A DNA stretch of 35,534 bases from Lachnospiraceae bacterium (GCA_028693165.1 JAQUVX010000030.1:1-35534); one strand, 5' to 3'; positions 24,515 to 33,188 are shown, counted from the first letter of the stretch. Program-made: numbers and translations. Notes: generated by a model from the letters alone, not told the origin.

Positions 24515-26353
24515 TTAGAGCTTCTGTCCCATCAGCCAGGTGGAAAAATACGGCTGAATCACATCAAACGGTGCATTGCCCATATCCAGCAGAAAACGGT
24601 GGAACTCTTTGGCGTTAAAGCGGGCACCGAGCGTCTCCTCGGCAGTTTGGCGCATATTCTGAAATTCCATGCAGCCGACATAATAGGAAAGGTAGTTTGC
24701 CGGATTTTCCACCATCGCATCGTAAAGCGGATCTACAAGGGCGTCCGGTTCGCTGTAATAGTTCTTCAGATAATCCCGCACCTGATCCTTATTCCAGCCC
24801 AGATAATTGATGCTGATATCAAGGGTGGCGTGAAGCCCAAGGGACGCCATGGCATTGGCGGCCAGCATACGGCCAAGCTCCGGCTTTAAGCCATTGTCCA
24901 GGGAGTAGGACAGCTGTTCCACGTAGGTGGCCCAGCCCTCGCTGTATCCCGGAACCATCAGAATCTTCCGGAGATCGGACTTGCAGTTGGTATTAAAATA
25001 AACCTTCTGGTAGAGATGACCCGGATAGCCCTCGTGTGCCAGTGTGTTGTAGAGTGTGTTTGGCGAAAACCGCTCATTGCGGTTGATGTAAATGGTATTA
25101 TCACGCGAATCATCCAGTGCGGAAGACAGGTAAAAGGCGGGGCTGAGAGAAAGCTCCAGCGCCTTGGGAACATCCTTCAGTGTGTAGCTGCATTCTGGAA
25201 GTGCCGGAAAGTCGGACAGGGTCTTCTGCTCAAGCTCCTCCATGATAGCGGTCGGTTCCGTCTGGCGGAACTGATAGGAAGAGAATTCCTCTGCCAGCTC
25301 CGGGTAATCCTTCAGAAGCTGCGAGGTCTCTTTCAGGCTGTTTTCCATGGTGAGCCGGACTGCTTCCAACAGATCCTCCACGGAGGAATAGGAGGTTCCC
25401 GTGTTGGAAAATACCAGATATTTGTAGTAGGCTTTTCCGTCCGGAAAACCGCATTGCCCGGACTCATTGATGCCGGTTCCTTTCAGCTTTTGCAGGCCAT
25501 CGATCAGGAGCTGATAGGCCGGAACAAAATCACTTTCCAAAAGAGCGGTATTCTGTGCCTGATAGTCTTTTTTCTCCTCCTCGGTCAAGTCCGGGACCTC
25601 CAGAAGGCGGCTGTTGAAGGAGTCGATCATGAAGTTGTCGCCGGGAACCAGCAGGTAGCTTTCGCAGGATTCAATCACATGGTCGATGGACGTGTCGCTC
25701 ATCATCAGTCCGGCTTCGGCCTTCTTCTGTTCAAAAGCAAGAATCTCTGCGTAATATTCGTCGATTCCGGCCAGGAGTTTTAAATAGTCGTCAATATCCT
25801 GTTTCTCGTAGAAGCAATATTCACAGAGCAGGATCGGAAGCTCTGCCTGCGTCCCGATGGTGGTAGCCAGCGGCTGGCTGTAAAGCTCCAGTCCGTCGCC
25901 CAGTGTCTGCGTCTTTAAATAGCTTTGCAGGATTCGCGCGGTTGTCTTCTGGTCATCGCCAAGCAGTGACAGATCAAAGGAATCGAGGGTTGCTTGCAGT
26001 TCGGCCCGCTCGGCCTTGCTTTGTGCCATAAAGTCCTCGGTCATGGGGGTGTAGAGATACTCCGCCTGGGAGATGCCGTATGCGGCAGGATCCTTCAGAA
26101 GAAAATGAAGGTCAATCTGCGTCGTTCCGATCTCTTCCCGAAAGAGCTGGCTTTCCATTTGTGCAAAACGCTTTTTTTCCAGCAGGCGCTTCTCATCGTA
26201 TTGCTCATATTCCGCCTGAGATTCCTCGGTAAACGGTGCTGCGGTGGTGGGCGCGTGACGATCCACCCGCGGCAGACAGCCGGTCAGCAGAGCAGACAGC
26301 GTCAGGATCAGAACGAGCATGAGGCTGTAGATACGGTTCTGTTTCGTGTGCAT
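24515..26353 (-). CDS. DUF885 family lipoprotein, probable metallopeptidase
   Basis: The 612-aa product has a lipoprotein signal ending LSALLTGC (Cys26), then a helical fold. The family motif HEGYPGH near residue 440, followed ~30 residues later by GYSEGWATYVEQLSY, is a zinc-binding pattern (HExxxxH plus a distal Glu) as in DUF885 carboxypeptidase-like enzymes. It would act outside the membrane on peptides; the substrate is not known. The start at 26353 follows AGGAGG by nine bases. A longer frame from 26407 lacks a ribosome site and would bury the signal peptide. Confidence 0.88.
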   Translation of the reverse strand: MHTKQNRIYSLMLVLILTLSALLTGCLPRVDRHAPTTAAPFTEESQAEYEQYDEKRLLEKKRFAQMESQLFREEIGTTQIDLHFLLKDPAAYGISQAEYLYTPMTEDFMAQSKAERAELQATLDSFDLSLLGDDQKTTARILQSYLKTQTLGDGLELYSQPLATTIGTQAELPILLCEYCFYEKQDIDDYLKLLAGIDEYYAEILAFEQKKAEAGLMMSDTSIDHVIESCESYLLVPGDNFMIDSFNSRLLEVPDLTEEEKKDYQAQNTALLESDFVPAYQLLIDGLQKLKGTGINESGQCGFPDGKAYYKYLVFSNTGTSYSSVEDLLEAVRLTMENSLKETSQLLKDYPELAEEFSSYQFRQTEPTAIMEELEQKTLSDFPALPECSYTLKDVPKALELSLSPAFYLSSALDDSRDNTIYINRNERFSPNTLYNTLAHEGYPGHLYQKVYFNTNCKSDLRKILMVPGYSEGWATYVEQLSYSLDNGLKPELGRMLAANAMASLGLHATLDISINYLGWNKDQVRDYLKNYYSEPDALVDPLYDAMVENPANYLSYYVGCMEFQNMRQTAEETLGARFNAKEFHRFLLDMGNAPFDVIQPYFSTWLMGQKL

Positions 26354-26431
26354 ATGAAAAATCCTCCTAAGTCTCCCTATTATAAACGATACGCAAAGAA
26401 AATACAACTTATGAGACTTTCTTTGGATTCC

Positions 26432-26460
26432 TTGAGTTTTTAAGGGTTTTGTGCTATAGT
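26432..26460 (+). promoter_or_regulatory. metG operon promoter
   Basis: TTGAGT (26432-26437) and TATAGT (26455-26460) are spaced 17 bases and match four and five of six consensus bases. Transcription would start near 26467, 32 bases before metG. No T-box is visible in so short a leader. Confidence 0.65.
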
Positions 26461-26498
26461 GTTCTTACTTATTTGCGAAATTTGGAGGGAAATGGCTC

Positions 26499-28496
26499 AT
26501 GTGTCAAAATCAGAATTGTGATTGTAAAAAACCATATTATATTACTACGGCGATCGCTTATACATCCGGCAAGCCGCATATCGGCAACACCTATGAGATT
26601 GTGCTGGCCGACAGTATTGCCAGATTTAAGAGAGAACAGGGGTATGATGTCCGTTTCCAGACCGGTACGGACGAGCATGGTCAGAAGATCGAGCTGAAGG
26701 CAGAGGCGGCCGGAGTGACTCCGAAGGCATTTGTCGATGATGTTGCAGGGCAGATCCGAACCATCTGGGATATGATGAATACGTCCTACGATAAGTTCAT
26801 CCGTACCACCGATGCGGAGCATGAGGTGCAGGTTCAGAAGATTTTCAAGAAGCTCTACGATCAGGGCGATATTTATAAGGGATATTATGAGGGACTGTAC
26901 TGCACACCGTGTGAGTCCTTCTTTACCGAGTCTCAGCTTGTGGACGGCAAGTGTCCCGACTGCGGCCGCGAGGTGCAGTCGGCGAAGGAGGAGGCATATT
27001 TCTTCAAGATGAGCAAGTATGCGGACCGCCTGATTGCCCACATCAATGAACACCCGGAATTCATTCAGCCGGTATCCCGCAAGAACGAGATGATGAACAA
27101 CTTCCTTCTGCCGGGCTTACAGGATCTGTGCGTATCCAGGACGACCTTTACCTGGGGTATTCCGGTCAGTTTTGACCCGAAGCATGTGACCTATGTGTGG
27201 CTGGATGCACTGACCAACTATATCACCGGGCTGGGCTACGACTGCGACGGCAATCACGACGCTCTTTTCCAGAAATACTGGCCGGCGGATCTGCATCTGA
27301 TCGGAAAGGATATCATTCGCTTCCATACCATTTACTGGCCGATCTTTTTGATGGCACTGGATCTTCCGCTGCCGAAGCAGGTGTTTGGTCATCCGTGGCT
27401 TCTACAGGGCGATGGCAAGATGAGCAAATCCAAGGGCAATGTGCTCTATGCGGACACGCTGGTGGATTTCTTTGGCGTGGATGCGGTGCGCTATTTCGTG
27501 CTGCATGAGATGCCGTTTGACAATGACGGCGTGATTTCCTGGGAGCTGATGATCGAGCGCATGAACTCCGATCTGGCGAACATTCTGGGCAACCTGGTCA
27601 ACCGCACGGTTTCCATGTCGAACAAGTATTTTGGCGGTGAAGTGAGAGACGGCGGCGTGACTGACGCGGTGGACGCGGATTTAAAGAGCGTGGTGCTGGA
27701 ATCTGTGAAGAAGGTCTGCGTGAAGATGGACGACCTGCGCGTGGCAGATGCCATGACGGAGATTTTCAATGTATTCCGCCGCTGCAACAAATATATCGAT
27801 GAGACGATGCCGTGGGCTCTGGCGAAGGATGAGGCGCAGGCCGATCGTCTGGCGACCGTTCTTTACAATCTGGTTGAGGCGATCACGATTGGTGCATCTT
27901 TGCTGGAATCGTTCATGCCGGAGACTTCCGGGAAGATCTTAAGCCAGCTGCATGCAGACAAGAGAACGTTGGAGCAGATGGATACCTTTGGTTTGTATCC
28001 GTCAGGAAGCAGAGTGACGGAGACACCGGAGATTCTGTTTGCGAGAATGAAGGCAGAGGAAGTGCTTGAGAAGGTTGAAGCGCTGCGTGCCGCAGAGGAA
28101 GCCGCTTTCGGCGAGACCGCAGCAGAACCGGCCGCAGAGGCTGAAAAGGTAATTGACATAGAAGCAAAGCCTGAGATCGAATATGATGATTTTGCGAAGC
28201 TGCAGTTTCAGGTGGGCGAGATCATCGCCTGTGAGGCGGTTGCCAAATCCAAGAAGCTTCTGTGTTCCCAGGTTAAGATCGGAAGTCAGGTAAAGCAGAT
28301 CGTCAGCGGCATCAAGGCGCACTATGCTCCGGAGGAGATGGTGGGCAAGAAGGTCATGGTGGTTGTGAACCTAAAGCCGGCGAAGCTGGCGGGTGTTCTG
28401 TCCGAAGGAATGCTGCTTTGCGCAGAGGATGCGGACGGCAAGCTCAGCCTGATGGTGCCGGAGAAGTCGATGCCGGCAGGTGCGGAGATATGTTAA
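26499..28496 (+). CDS. metG: Methionyl-tRNA synthetase (MetG)
   Basis: This 665-aa class I synthetase has the HIGH-type motif SGKPHIGNTYE (23-33), the KMSKS loop at 307-311 (GKMSKSKGN) and the zinc knuckle CTPCESFF with CPDC. The last ~110 residues are a tRNA-binding EMAP-like domain (FAKLQFQVGEIIACEAV onward). The preceding acidic/alanine-rich linker (~AAEPAAEAEK) joins the two. GGAGGG precedes the ATG by nine bases. It is first in a run metG-traX-tatD-rsmA. Its stop overlaps traX by seven bases. Confidence 0.97.
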   Translation: MCQNQNCDCKKPYYITTAIAYTSGKPHIGNTYEIVLADSIARFKREQGYDVRFQTGTDEHGQKIELKAEAAGVTPKAFVDDVAGQIRTIWDMMNTSYDKFIRTTDAEHEVQVQKIFKKLYDQGDIYKGYYEGLYCTPCESFFTESQLVDGKCPDCGREVQSAKEEAYFFKMSKYADRLIAHINEHPEFIQPVSRKNEMMNNFLLPGLQDLCVSRTTFTWGIPVSFDPKHVTYVWLDALTNYITGLGYDCDGNHDALFQKYWPADLHLIGKDIIRFHTIYWPIFLMALDLPLPKQVFGHPWLLQGDGKMSKSKGNVLYADTLVDFFGVDAVRYFVLHEMPFDNDGVISWELMIERMNSDLANILGNLVNRTVSMSNKYFGGEVRDGGVTDAVDADLKSVVLESVKKVCVKMDDLRVADAMTEIFNVFRRCNKYIDETMPWALAKDEAQADRLATVLYNLVEAITIGASLLESFMPETSGKILSQLHADKRTLEQMDTFGLYPSGSRVTETPEILFARMKAEEVLEKVEALRAAEEAAFGETAAEPAAEAEKVIDIEAKPEIEYDDFAKLQFQVGEIIACEAVAKSKKLLCSQVKIGSQVKQIVSGIKAHYAPEEMVGKKVMVVVNLKPAKLAGVLSEGMLLCAEDADGKLSLMVPEKSMPAGAEIC

Positions 28497-29224
28497 AACG
28501 ATTAAACGGCAATCAGCTCAAACTGATTGCCGTTGTTAGTATGATGCTGGATCATATCGGATATATCATAATCGGCAGCGGCATTGTGCCGGAACTGTAC
28601 GAGGCGGGAAAGCCCTATGCCTTCTGGTGGGTGCTTTATATGGTGTTTCGTGCGCTGGGGCGCGTGGCGTTCCCGGTGTATGCATTTCTCCTGGTGGAAG
28701 GATTTATGCATACCAGGGACTGGCGGCGTTACGCCCTGCGGCTGGGGATATTTGCACTGATCTCGGAGATTCCGTTTGACCTGGCGATCACAAATGAAAT
28801 GATGGATCTGCGCATCCAAAATGTGTTTTTCACGCTGCTTCTTGGTTTGTTTATGCTTCGTATTCTGGAGGAAGTCCGGCACCGGGCGGCCGGAACCGGC
28901 GGGCAATTGCTGCAATTTCTGGTTATTGGGGTATTTTGCGGAATCGCATGGTGGATGCATACGGATTATGACTATATCGGAATCATGATGATTGCGCTGT
29001 GCTACTGGTTTTATCAGGGGCGGGAGCAGTTGTGCATGATGGGATTTCTGTGGATGGCGCTGATGCTGCGGCAGTTATACTATGTGCCGGGCTATGTGCT
29101 GGCATTTCTGCTGATTTACCTTTATAACGGGAAGCGGGGAACCGCGAAAGGGAAATATGCGTTTTATCTGTTCTACCCGGCGCATCTGCTTGTGCTGTAT
29201 GGGATTTTCAGGATATGTTTTTAG
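28490..29224 (+). CDS. TraX family membrane protein
   Basis: The 244-aa protein has about seven to eight hydrophobic segments. The start (LNGNQLKLIAVVSMMLDHIG) is the TraX hallmark, with RALGRVAFPVYAFLLVEGF, LRLGIFALISEIPFDLA and LRIQNVFFTLLLGL following. TraX proteins resemble acyltransferase-3 membrane enzymes; the F-plasmid TraX acetylates pilin, but chromosomal Firmicute members have no settled role. ATG 28490 lies inside the end of metG (ATGTTAA overlap). A longer frame from 28418 is rejected as it lies in metG. Confidence 0.9.
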   Translation: MLKRLNGNQLKLIAVVSMMLDHIGYIIIGSGIVPELYEAGKPYAFWWVLYMVFRALGRVAFPVYAFLLVEGFMHTRDWRRYALRLGIFALISEIPFDLAITNEMMDLRIQNVFFTLLLGLFMLRILEEVRHRAAGTGGQLLQFLVIGVFCGIAWWMHTDYDYIGIMMIALCYWFYQGREQLCMMGFLWMALMLRQLYYVPGYVLAFLLIYLYNGKRGTAKGKYAFYLFYPAHLLVLYGIFRICF

Positions 29225-29239
29225 ATGAGGAGGAATACC

Positions 29240-30019
29240 GTGATATTTGACACACACGTACATTATGATGATGAAGCATTTCAGGAGGATCGGGATACGG
29301 TGCTGAAAAGTCTGGCGGAGCACGGGATCGAGGCGGTGGTCAACATCGGCGCCAGCATTCAGACGACGAAGAATACATTGCAGCTGATGAAGCAGTATCC
29401 CTTCGTCTACGGTGCGGTGGGCGTGCATCCCAGCGAGACAGGGGAGCTGACGGAACCGCTGATGGACTGGCTGAGGCAGGTGGCTTCGGAACCGAAGGTG
29501 GTGGCGATCGGTGAAATCGGCCTGGATTATTACTGGGATGAGCCGGCGCGGGAGGTGCAGAAGCACTGGTTTGTGCGGCAGCTTGAGCTGGCGCGGCAGG
29601 TTAAGCTGCCGGTGGTGATTCACAGCAGAGATGCGGCCCAGGACACATTGGATATCATGAAGGCGGAGCACTCGGAGGAGATCGGCGGCGTGATTCACTG
29701 CTTTTCCTACGGGGTCGAGCTGGCGCGTGAATATCTGAAAATGGGCTTCTATCTTGGGATCGGCGGTGTGGTTACGTTTGCCAACGCAAAGAAGCTGAAA
29801 GAGGTTGTGGAATATATGCCGGCGGAGCGGATTGTGCTGGAGACCGACTGCCCCTACCTGTCTCCGGTGCCGAACCGCGGCAAGCGCAATTCTTCCCTGA
29901 ATCTCCCTTATGTGGTGGACATGATCGCGCAGTTGAAGGGGATGACACCGGAAGAGGTCATTGCGGTGACAAGCCAGAATGCGAAGCGGATGTATCGCCT
30001 GGAAGGAACTGGAATCTGA
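29240..30019 (+). CDS. TatD family metal-dependent hydrolase
   Basis: The 259-aa TIM-barrel hydrolase begins FDTHVHYDD, a metal-binding H-x-H. AIGEIGLDYYW, PVVIHSRDA, GVIHCFSYG and LETDCPYLSP are the other metal and active-site segments. TatD proteins are 3'-5' exonucleases/DNases. GTG 29240 is chosen because AGGAGG lies six bases before it; an in-frame ATG at 29225 has that ribosome site inside its coding part. In Bacillus the ortholog yabD also lies between metS and ksgA. Confidence 0.93.
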   Translation: MIFDTHVHYDDEAFQEDRDTVLKSLAEHGIEAVVNIGASIQTTKNTLQLMKQYPFVYGAVGVHPSETGELTEPLMDWLRQVASEPKVVAIGEIGLDYYWDEPAREVQKHWFVRQLELARQVKLPVVIHSRDAAQDTLDIMKAEHSEEIGGVIHCFSYGVELAREYLKMGFYLGIGGVVTFANAKKLKEVVEYMPAERIVLETDCPYLSPVPNRGKRNSSLNLPYVVDMIAQLKGMTPEEVIAVTSQNAKRMYRLEGTGI

Positions 30020-30027
30020 GAAATTGA

Positions 30028-30056
30028 TTGACAGTATAGAGAATAGCGGGTAAGCT
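30028..30056 (+). promoter_or_regulatory. Possible weak promoter before rsmA
   Basis: A perfect TTGACA (30028-30033) is 17 bases from TAAGCT (30051-30056), which matches only three of six -10 bases. rsmA may therefore have its own start in addition to readthrough from metG. Confidence 0.3.
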
Positions 30057-30093
30057 GAAACTATAGTTTGATACGAAAGACGGGAAGTGAACG

Positions 30094-30957
30094 ATGGAAA
30101 ATAAGCTGGGGAATCCCAAAAACACAATAGAAGTAATACAGAAATATGAGTTTGCCTTCCAGAAGAAATTCGGGCAGAACTTTCTGATCAATACGCATGT
30201 GCTGGACAAGATCATCTCGGCAGCAGGTGTCACGAAAGACGATATGGTTCTGGAGATCGGTCCGGGAATCGGTACGATGACCCAGTGTCTCGCGGAGGCA
30301 GCCAGACAGGTGGTTGCCGTGGAGATTGACGCGAACCTGATCCCGATCCTGGAAGATACCCTGTCGGGCTATGATAATGTAACCGTCATGAACGCGGATA
30401 TCCTCAAGGTCGACATCAAGAAGCTGGCGCAGGAGTACAATGACAACCGCCCGATCAAGGTCGTGGCAAATCTGCCCTACTACATCACGACGCCCATCAT
30501 CATGGGACTGTTTGAGAGTGATGTCCCCATTGACAATATCACGGTGATGGTGCAGAAGGAAGTGGCAGACCGGATGCAGGTGGGGCCGGGGTCGAAGGAT
30601 TACGGCGCCCTGTCGCTGGCGGTGCAGTATTATGCCGAGCCTTATATCGTGGCGAATGTTCCGCCAAACTGCTTCATTCCGCGGCCCAATGTCGGCTCGG
30701 CAGTCATCCGCCTGACCCGCCACCAGAAGCCGCCGGTGGAGGTTCACGATCCCGCCCTGATGTTTAAGCTGGTGCGCGCGTCCTTCAATCAGCGGAGAAA
30801 GACTTTACAGAACGGACTGAACAATTCACCGGAGATCCCGTTTACCAAAGAGCAGATCATCGCGGCGATCGAGAGCCTTGGGGTTTCGGCGAGCGTGCGC
30901 GGGGAGGCGCTGACGCTTCAGCAGTTTGCGCAGCTTGCAAACTTTTTTAAATCATAG
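30094..30957 (+). CDS. rsmA: 16S rRNA dimethyladenosine transferase RsmA (KsgA)
   Basis: This 287-aa SAM methyltransferase dimethylates two adenines in helix 45 of 16S rRNA. KKFGQNFLINTHVLDKI opens it, LEIGPGIGTMTQ is motif I, and VVANLPYYITTPII is the NLPY catalytic motif. RASFNQRRKTLQN near the C-terminus is typical. rnmV, which sits between tatD and ksgA in Bacillus, is absent. The stop codon lies inside a 16-bp inverted repeat. Confidence 0.97.
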   Translation: MENKLGNPKNTIEVIQKYEFAFQKKFGQNFLINTHVLDKIISAAGVTKDDMVLEIGPGIGTMTQCLAEAARQVVAVEIDANLIPILEDTLSGYDNVTVMNADILKVDIKKLAQEYNDNRPIKVVANLPYYITTPIIMGLFESDVPIDNITVMVQKEVADRMQVGPGSKDYGALSLAVQYYAEPYIVANVPPNCFIPRPNVGSAVIRLTRHQKPPVEVHDPALMFKLVRASFNQRRKTLQNGLNNSPEIPFTKEQIIAAIESLGVSASVRGEALTLQQFAQLANFFKS

Positions 30958-30982
30958 GAAATGGCGTCCTATGATTTAAAAA
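30944..30982. repeat. 16-bp inverted repeat overlapping the rsmA stop codon
   Basis: The arms 30944-30959 (TTTTTAAATCATAGGA) and 30967-30982 are perfect inverted copies with a 7-base loop. The rsmA stop (30955-30957) and last codons are in the left arm. No T-run follows the right arm, so it is a poor terminator by the usual rules. It may guard the mRNA 3' end. Confidence 0.85.
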
Positions 30983-31002
30983 CGCTCCGCGAGGATGCGC
31001 AT

Positions 31003-31070
31003 GCCGCGCCAATGGCAGATGGCTGCTGAAGCAGCCGCGCGGCAGCGCGAGAATCCGGCAGGCCGGATTC
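31003..31070. repeat. GC-rich structured intergenic repeats
   Basis: GCCGCGC (31003-31009) pairs with GCGCGGC (31037-31043) around an inner GGCTGC-TGAA-GCAGCC hairpin (31021-31036). Next, GAATCCGGC (31051-31059) is a perfect inverted copy of GCCGGATTC (31062-31070), followed by TTT. Together with the repeat at 30944 these make most of the 208-base gap palindromic. The GAATCCGG hairpin could end rsmA transcription weakly. Confidence 0.65.
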
Positions 31071-31093
31071 TTTGCTCCAAGAACATTAGAATA

Positions 31094-31130
31094 AAAAGGG
31101 AGCGGTTCCGATCAGGGAATCGCTCCTTTT
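31094..31130. terminator. Bidirectional terminator between rsmA and nagB
   Basis: AAAAGG, AGCG and TTCC segments on the left (from 31094) pair with GGAA, CGCT and CCTTTT on the right (to 31130), with one bulged G and one G-T pair. T-runs of four (plus strand) and five (minus strand) follow. It separates the convergent rsmA and nagB genes. Confidence 0.75.
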
Positions 31131-31165
31131 GACGTATCAGGGAATCAGAAATCTGGAAATCAGAA

Positions 31166-31897
31166 TCAGCGCGGACACTTTGACAGTGCAGCCTCATCCG
31201 CAACGATGTTCACATCCGGATGCAGCTGAAGGATGGAACCCGGAACATGTGGGGTGATCGGGCCATAAAGTGCCTGATACAAAGTCTCAGCTTTGCCTTC
31301 TCCACTTACAACCAGCAGAATCTTTCTGGCCTGCATGATTGTCTTGATGCCCATGGTATAGGCCTGTTTCGGAACATCTTCGATCTTCTCAAAGAACCGC
31401 TTATTGGCTTCGATGGTGCTCGGCTGAAGATCAACGCAGTGCGTCATCTTCTCGAACGCCTCGTCCGGTTCATTGAAACCGATGTGTCCGTTAAAGCCCA
31501 GACCAAGGAGCTGCAAATCAACGCCGCCTAAATCTTCGATGATTTTGTTGTAGCGCGCACATTCTTTGTCGCTGTCCGGCTCGGTGCCGTTCGGAACATT
31601 TGTATTCTCCAGGTTGATGTTGACATGCTTGAAGAAATTGTTGTACATAAAATAGTAGTAGCTCTGATCATTGTCGCGGGACAGTCCTTTGTATTCGTCC
31701 AGATTCACGCTCTTCACTTCGGAAAAATCCAGATCGCCCTTGTTGTACCAGTCGATCAGCTGCTTGTAAGTCCCAAGCGGGGAGGATCCGGTAGCCAGAC
31801 CCAGTACACAGTTTGGCTTCATAATAACCTGCGCGGAAATGATATTGGCTGCTTTGCGGCTCATATCGTCGTAATCAGTTGCTCTGTAAATTCTCAT
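31166..31897 (-). CDS. nagB: Glucosamine-6-phosphate deaminase (NagB)
   Basis: This 243-aa enzyme converts glucosamine-6-phosphate to fructose-6-phosphate and ammonia. LGLATGSSPLGTYKQLI binds the phosphate, VNLDEYKGL holds the catalytic Asp, GLGFNGHIGFNEP is the family signature with the active-site His, and GIKTIMQARKILLVVSG follows. GGAGG lies eight bases before ATG 31897; a longer frame from 31912 has no ribosome site. No nagA is next to it. Confidence 0.96.
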   Translation of the reverse strand: MRIYRATDYDDMSRKAANIISAQVIMKPNCVLGLATGSSPLGTYKQLIDWYNKGDLDFSEVKSVNLDEYKGLSRDNDQSYYYFMYNNFFKHVNINLENTNVPNGTEPDSDKECARYNKIIEDLGGVDLQLLGLGFNGHIGFNEPDEAFEKMTHCVDLQPSTIEANKRFFEKIEDVPKQAYTMGIKTIMQARKILLVVSGEGKAETLYQALYGPITPHVPGSILQLHPDVNIVADEAALSKCPR

Positions 31898-31927
31898 GAA
31901 ACATACCTCCATTGTCTACAAATTAAC

Positions 31928-31957
31928 AAAATGCTGCTACCTAAAGGATAGCATTTT
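31928..31957. repeat. Inverted repeat across the nagB promoter
   Basis: AAAATGCT (31928-31935) and AGCATTTT (31950-31957) are perfect inverted copies with a 14-base loop. They bracket the minus-strand -10 region of nagB. It may be an operator or an mRNA leader hairpin. Some terminator character exists on the plus strand, where TT follows. Confidence 0.55.
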
Positions 31958-31973
31958 TGAGTCATAGATGCAA
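31945..31973 (-). promoter_or_regulatory. Candidate nagB promoter
   Basis: On the minus strand TTGCAT (31973-31968) and TATCCT (31950-31945) are 17 bases apart, each matching four of six consensus bases. The start point would fall near 31938, inside the inverted repeat, about 41 bases before the nagB ATG. Confidence 0.5.
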
Positions 31974-32012
31974 TGGGTAAATGCATAAAATATATACGAG
32001 AGGGGTGATAGC

Positions 32013-33188
32013 ATGTCTGATTATCGGAGATTAATTTCCTACCTGTATGCGTACGAGGGAGGAGACAAAGGGAAAAACATGGGCTATGCCAAAATCGAGG
32101 TTCGGGATGGACAATGCCGGATTCAGGTATGTGTTAAGAAAGTCTATGTGGGAAGCAATGACATTGGTGTGTATCTGCTGACGCCGGGAAGCGAGATTCT
32201 CCTGGGGCGGATCTTTATCCGAAACGGGACCGGTGAATTCCGGATTCAGGTACGGGCGGATAATATTGAGGGAAGCGGCCTCAGCATGGAGGAATGCTAT
32301 GGTTTGACCATGCATGATGTTGCAAATTCATGGCAGAGCTATACCACCATCTGGGAGGATGCCGTCACACAGGCCGCGGAAATTCAGTTGGCGGATGTCA
32401 CGTCAGAGCAGGTGCGGGAGCGGGAGGCGCGGAAGGAGGTATCGGAGCAGTCGGAACCGGAGCAGCCGGATATGGGATTGCAGGAATTGGAGCTGCCGGT
32501 CTCGGAAGAGATCGAGCGGGAGTTAAAGCGGGAGCAGGAGCGCCTGGAGCAGGTGGCACCGTGGAGCGAGGACGAAGAAGCGCAGCAGGAGGATGCGATG
32601 CTGGAGGCAGAGGCCGTGCAGCCGGAGATGTGTGCGGAGATGTGTGAGGAGGTGTGTGGGGAGGTGCGTCGGGAGATGCGTGCGCCGGAAGCGGAGGCGG
32701 CTGTATCGGAACCAGAATCGGGAGCCACCCCCAGCCCCACCCCCAAATCCGACATTAAAGCGCCGGAGCCGGAGGATCTTGTGAAGCTGGAGGAGCTGGA
32801 TCGTCAGGAGCGCGAGACACTGAGCCGCAATCATCTCTGGAATCGCCTGCAGAATTGCCATGCGCGGGTTTTGGCTTTTGATTATGACAACGGCTGTGAA
32901 ATCCTGTCCATCAAGCCACAGGACATCGGTGTACTGCCACGGGAAATCTGGGTGTACGGCAACAACAGTTTTCTGCTTCATGGATATTATAACTATCGGC
33001 ATCTGATTTTGGCCCGTCTGGACAATCCCCAGGGAGAGCCGCGCTATCTGCTCGGCGTGCCGGGGCACTATTTCAGCAATGAGAAACACATGGCAGCTAT
33101 GTTTGGATTCCCGCATTTTGTTCTGGCAAAAAAACAGCCGGACAGCGATGGGCGGTTCGGCTATTGGTACACGGATATTCGGTTGTAG
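32013..33188 (+). CDS. Two-domain Lachnospiraceae-type protein of unknown function (possibly DUF6128)
   Basis: The 391-aa product has two apparent domains joined by a charged linker. The N-terminal ~115 residues are strand-rich (MSDYRRLISYLYAYEGG, MGYAKIEVRDGQCRIQVCVK, VYLLTPGSEILLGRIFIRNG). Residues ~125-260 are Glu-rich and contain a 12-bp tandem repeat. The C-terminal domain includes FDYDNGCEILSIKPQDIGVL, WVYGNNSFLLHGYYNYRHL and YLLGVPGHYFSNEKHMAAMF. I believe the latter corresponds to the Pfam family DUF6128, but am not certain. No signal peptide or membrane segment is seen, so it is probably cytosolic. GGGGTG precedes the ATG. Function unknown. Confidence 0.85.
   Translation: MSDYRRLISYLYAYEGGDKGKNMGYAKIEVRDGQCRIQVCVKKVYVGSNDIGVYLLTPGSEILLGRIFIRNGTGEFRIQVRADNIEGSGLSMEECYGLTMHDVANSWQSYTTIWEDAVTQAAEIQLADVTSEQVREREARKEVSEQSEPEQPDMGLQELELPVSEEIERELKREQERLEQVAPWSEDEEAQQEDAMLEAEAVQPEMCAEMCEEVCGEVRREMRAPEAEAAVSEPESGATPSPTPKSDIKAPEPEDLVKLEELDRQERETLSRNHLWNRLQNCHARVLAFDYDNGCEILSIKPQDIGVLPREIWVYGNNSFLLHGYYNYRHLILARLDNPQGEPRYLLGVPGHYFSNEKHMAAMFGFPHFVLAKKQPDSDGRFGYWYTDIRL
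32625..32684 (+). repeat. Five tandem 12-bp repeats within the 32013 gene
   Basis: Units such as GAGATGTGTGCG, GAGATGTGTGAG, GAGGTGTGTGGG, GAGGTGCGTCGG and GAGATGCGTGCG follow each other without gaps. They encode the tetrapeptides EMCA, EMCE, EVCG, EVRR and EMRA. The unit is in frame, so changes in copy number would lengthen or shorten the linker. Confidence 0.9.
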
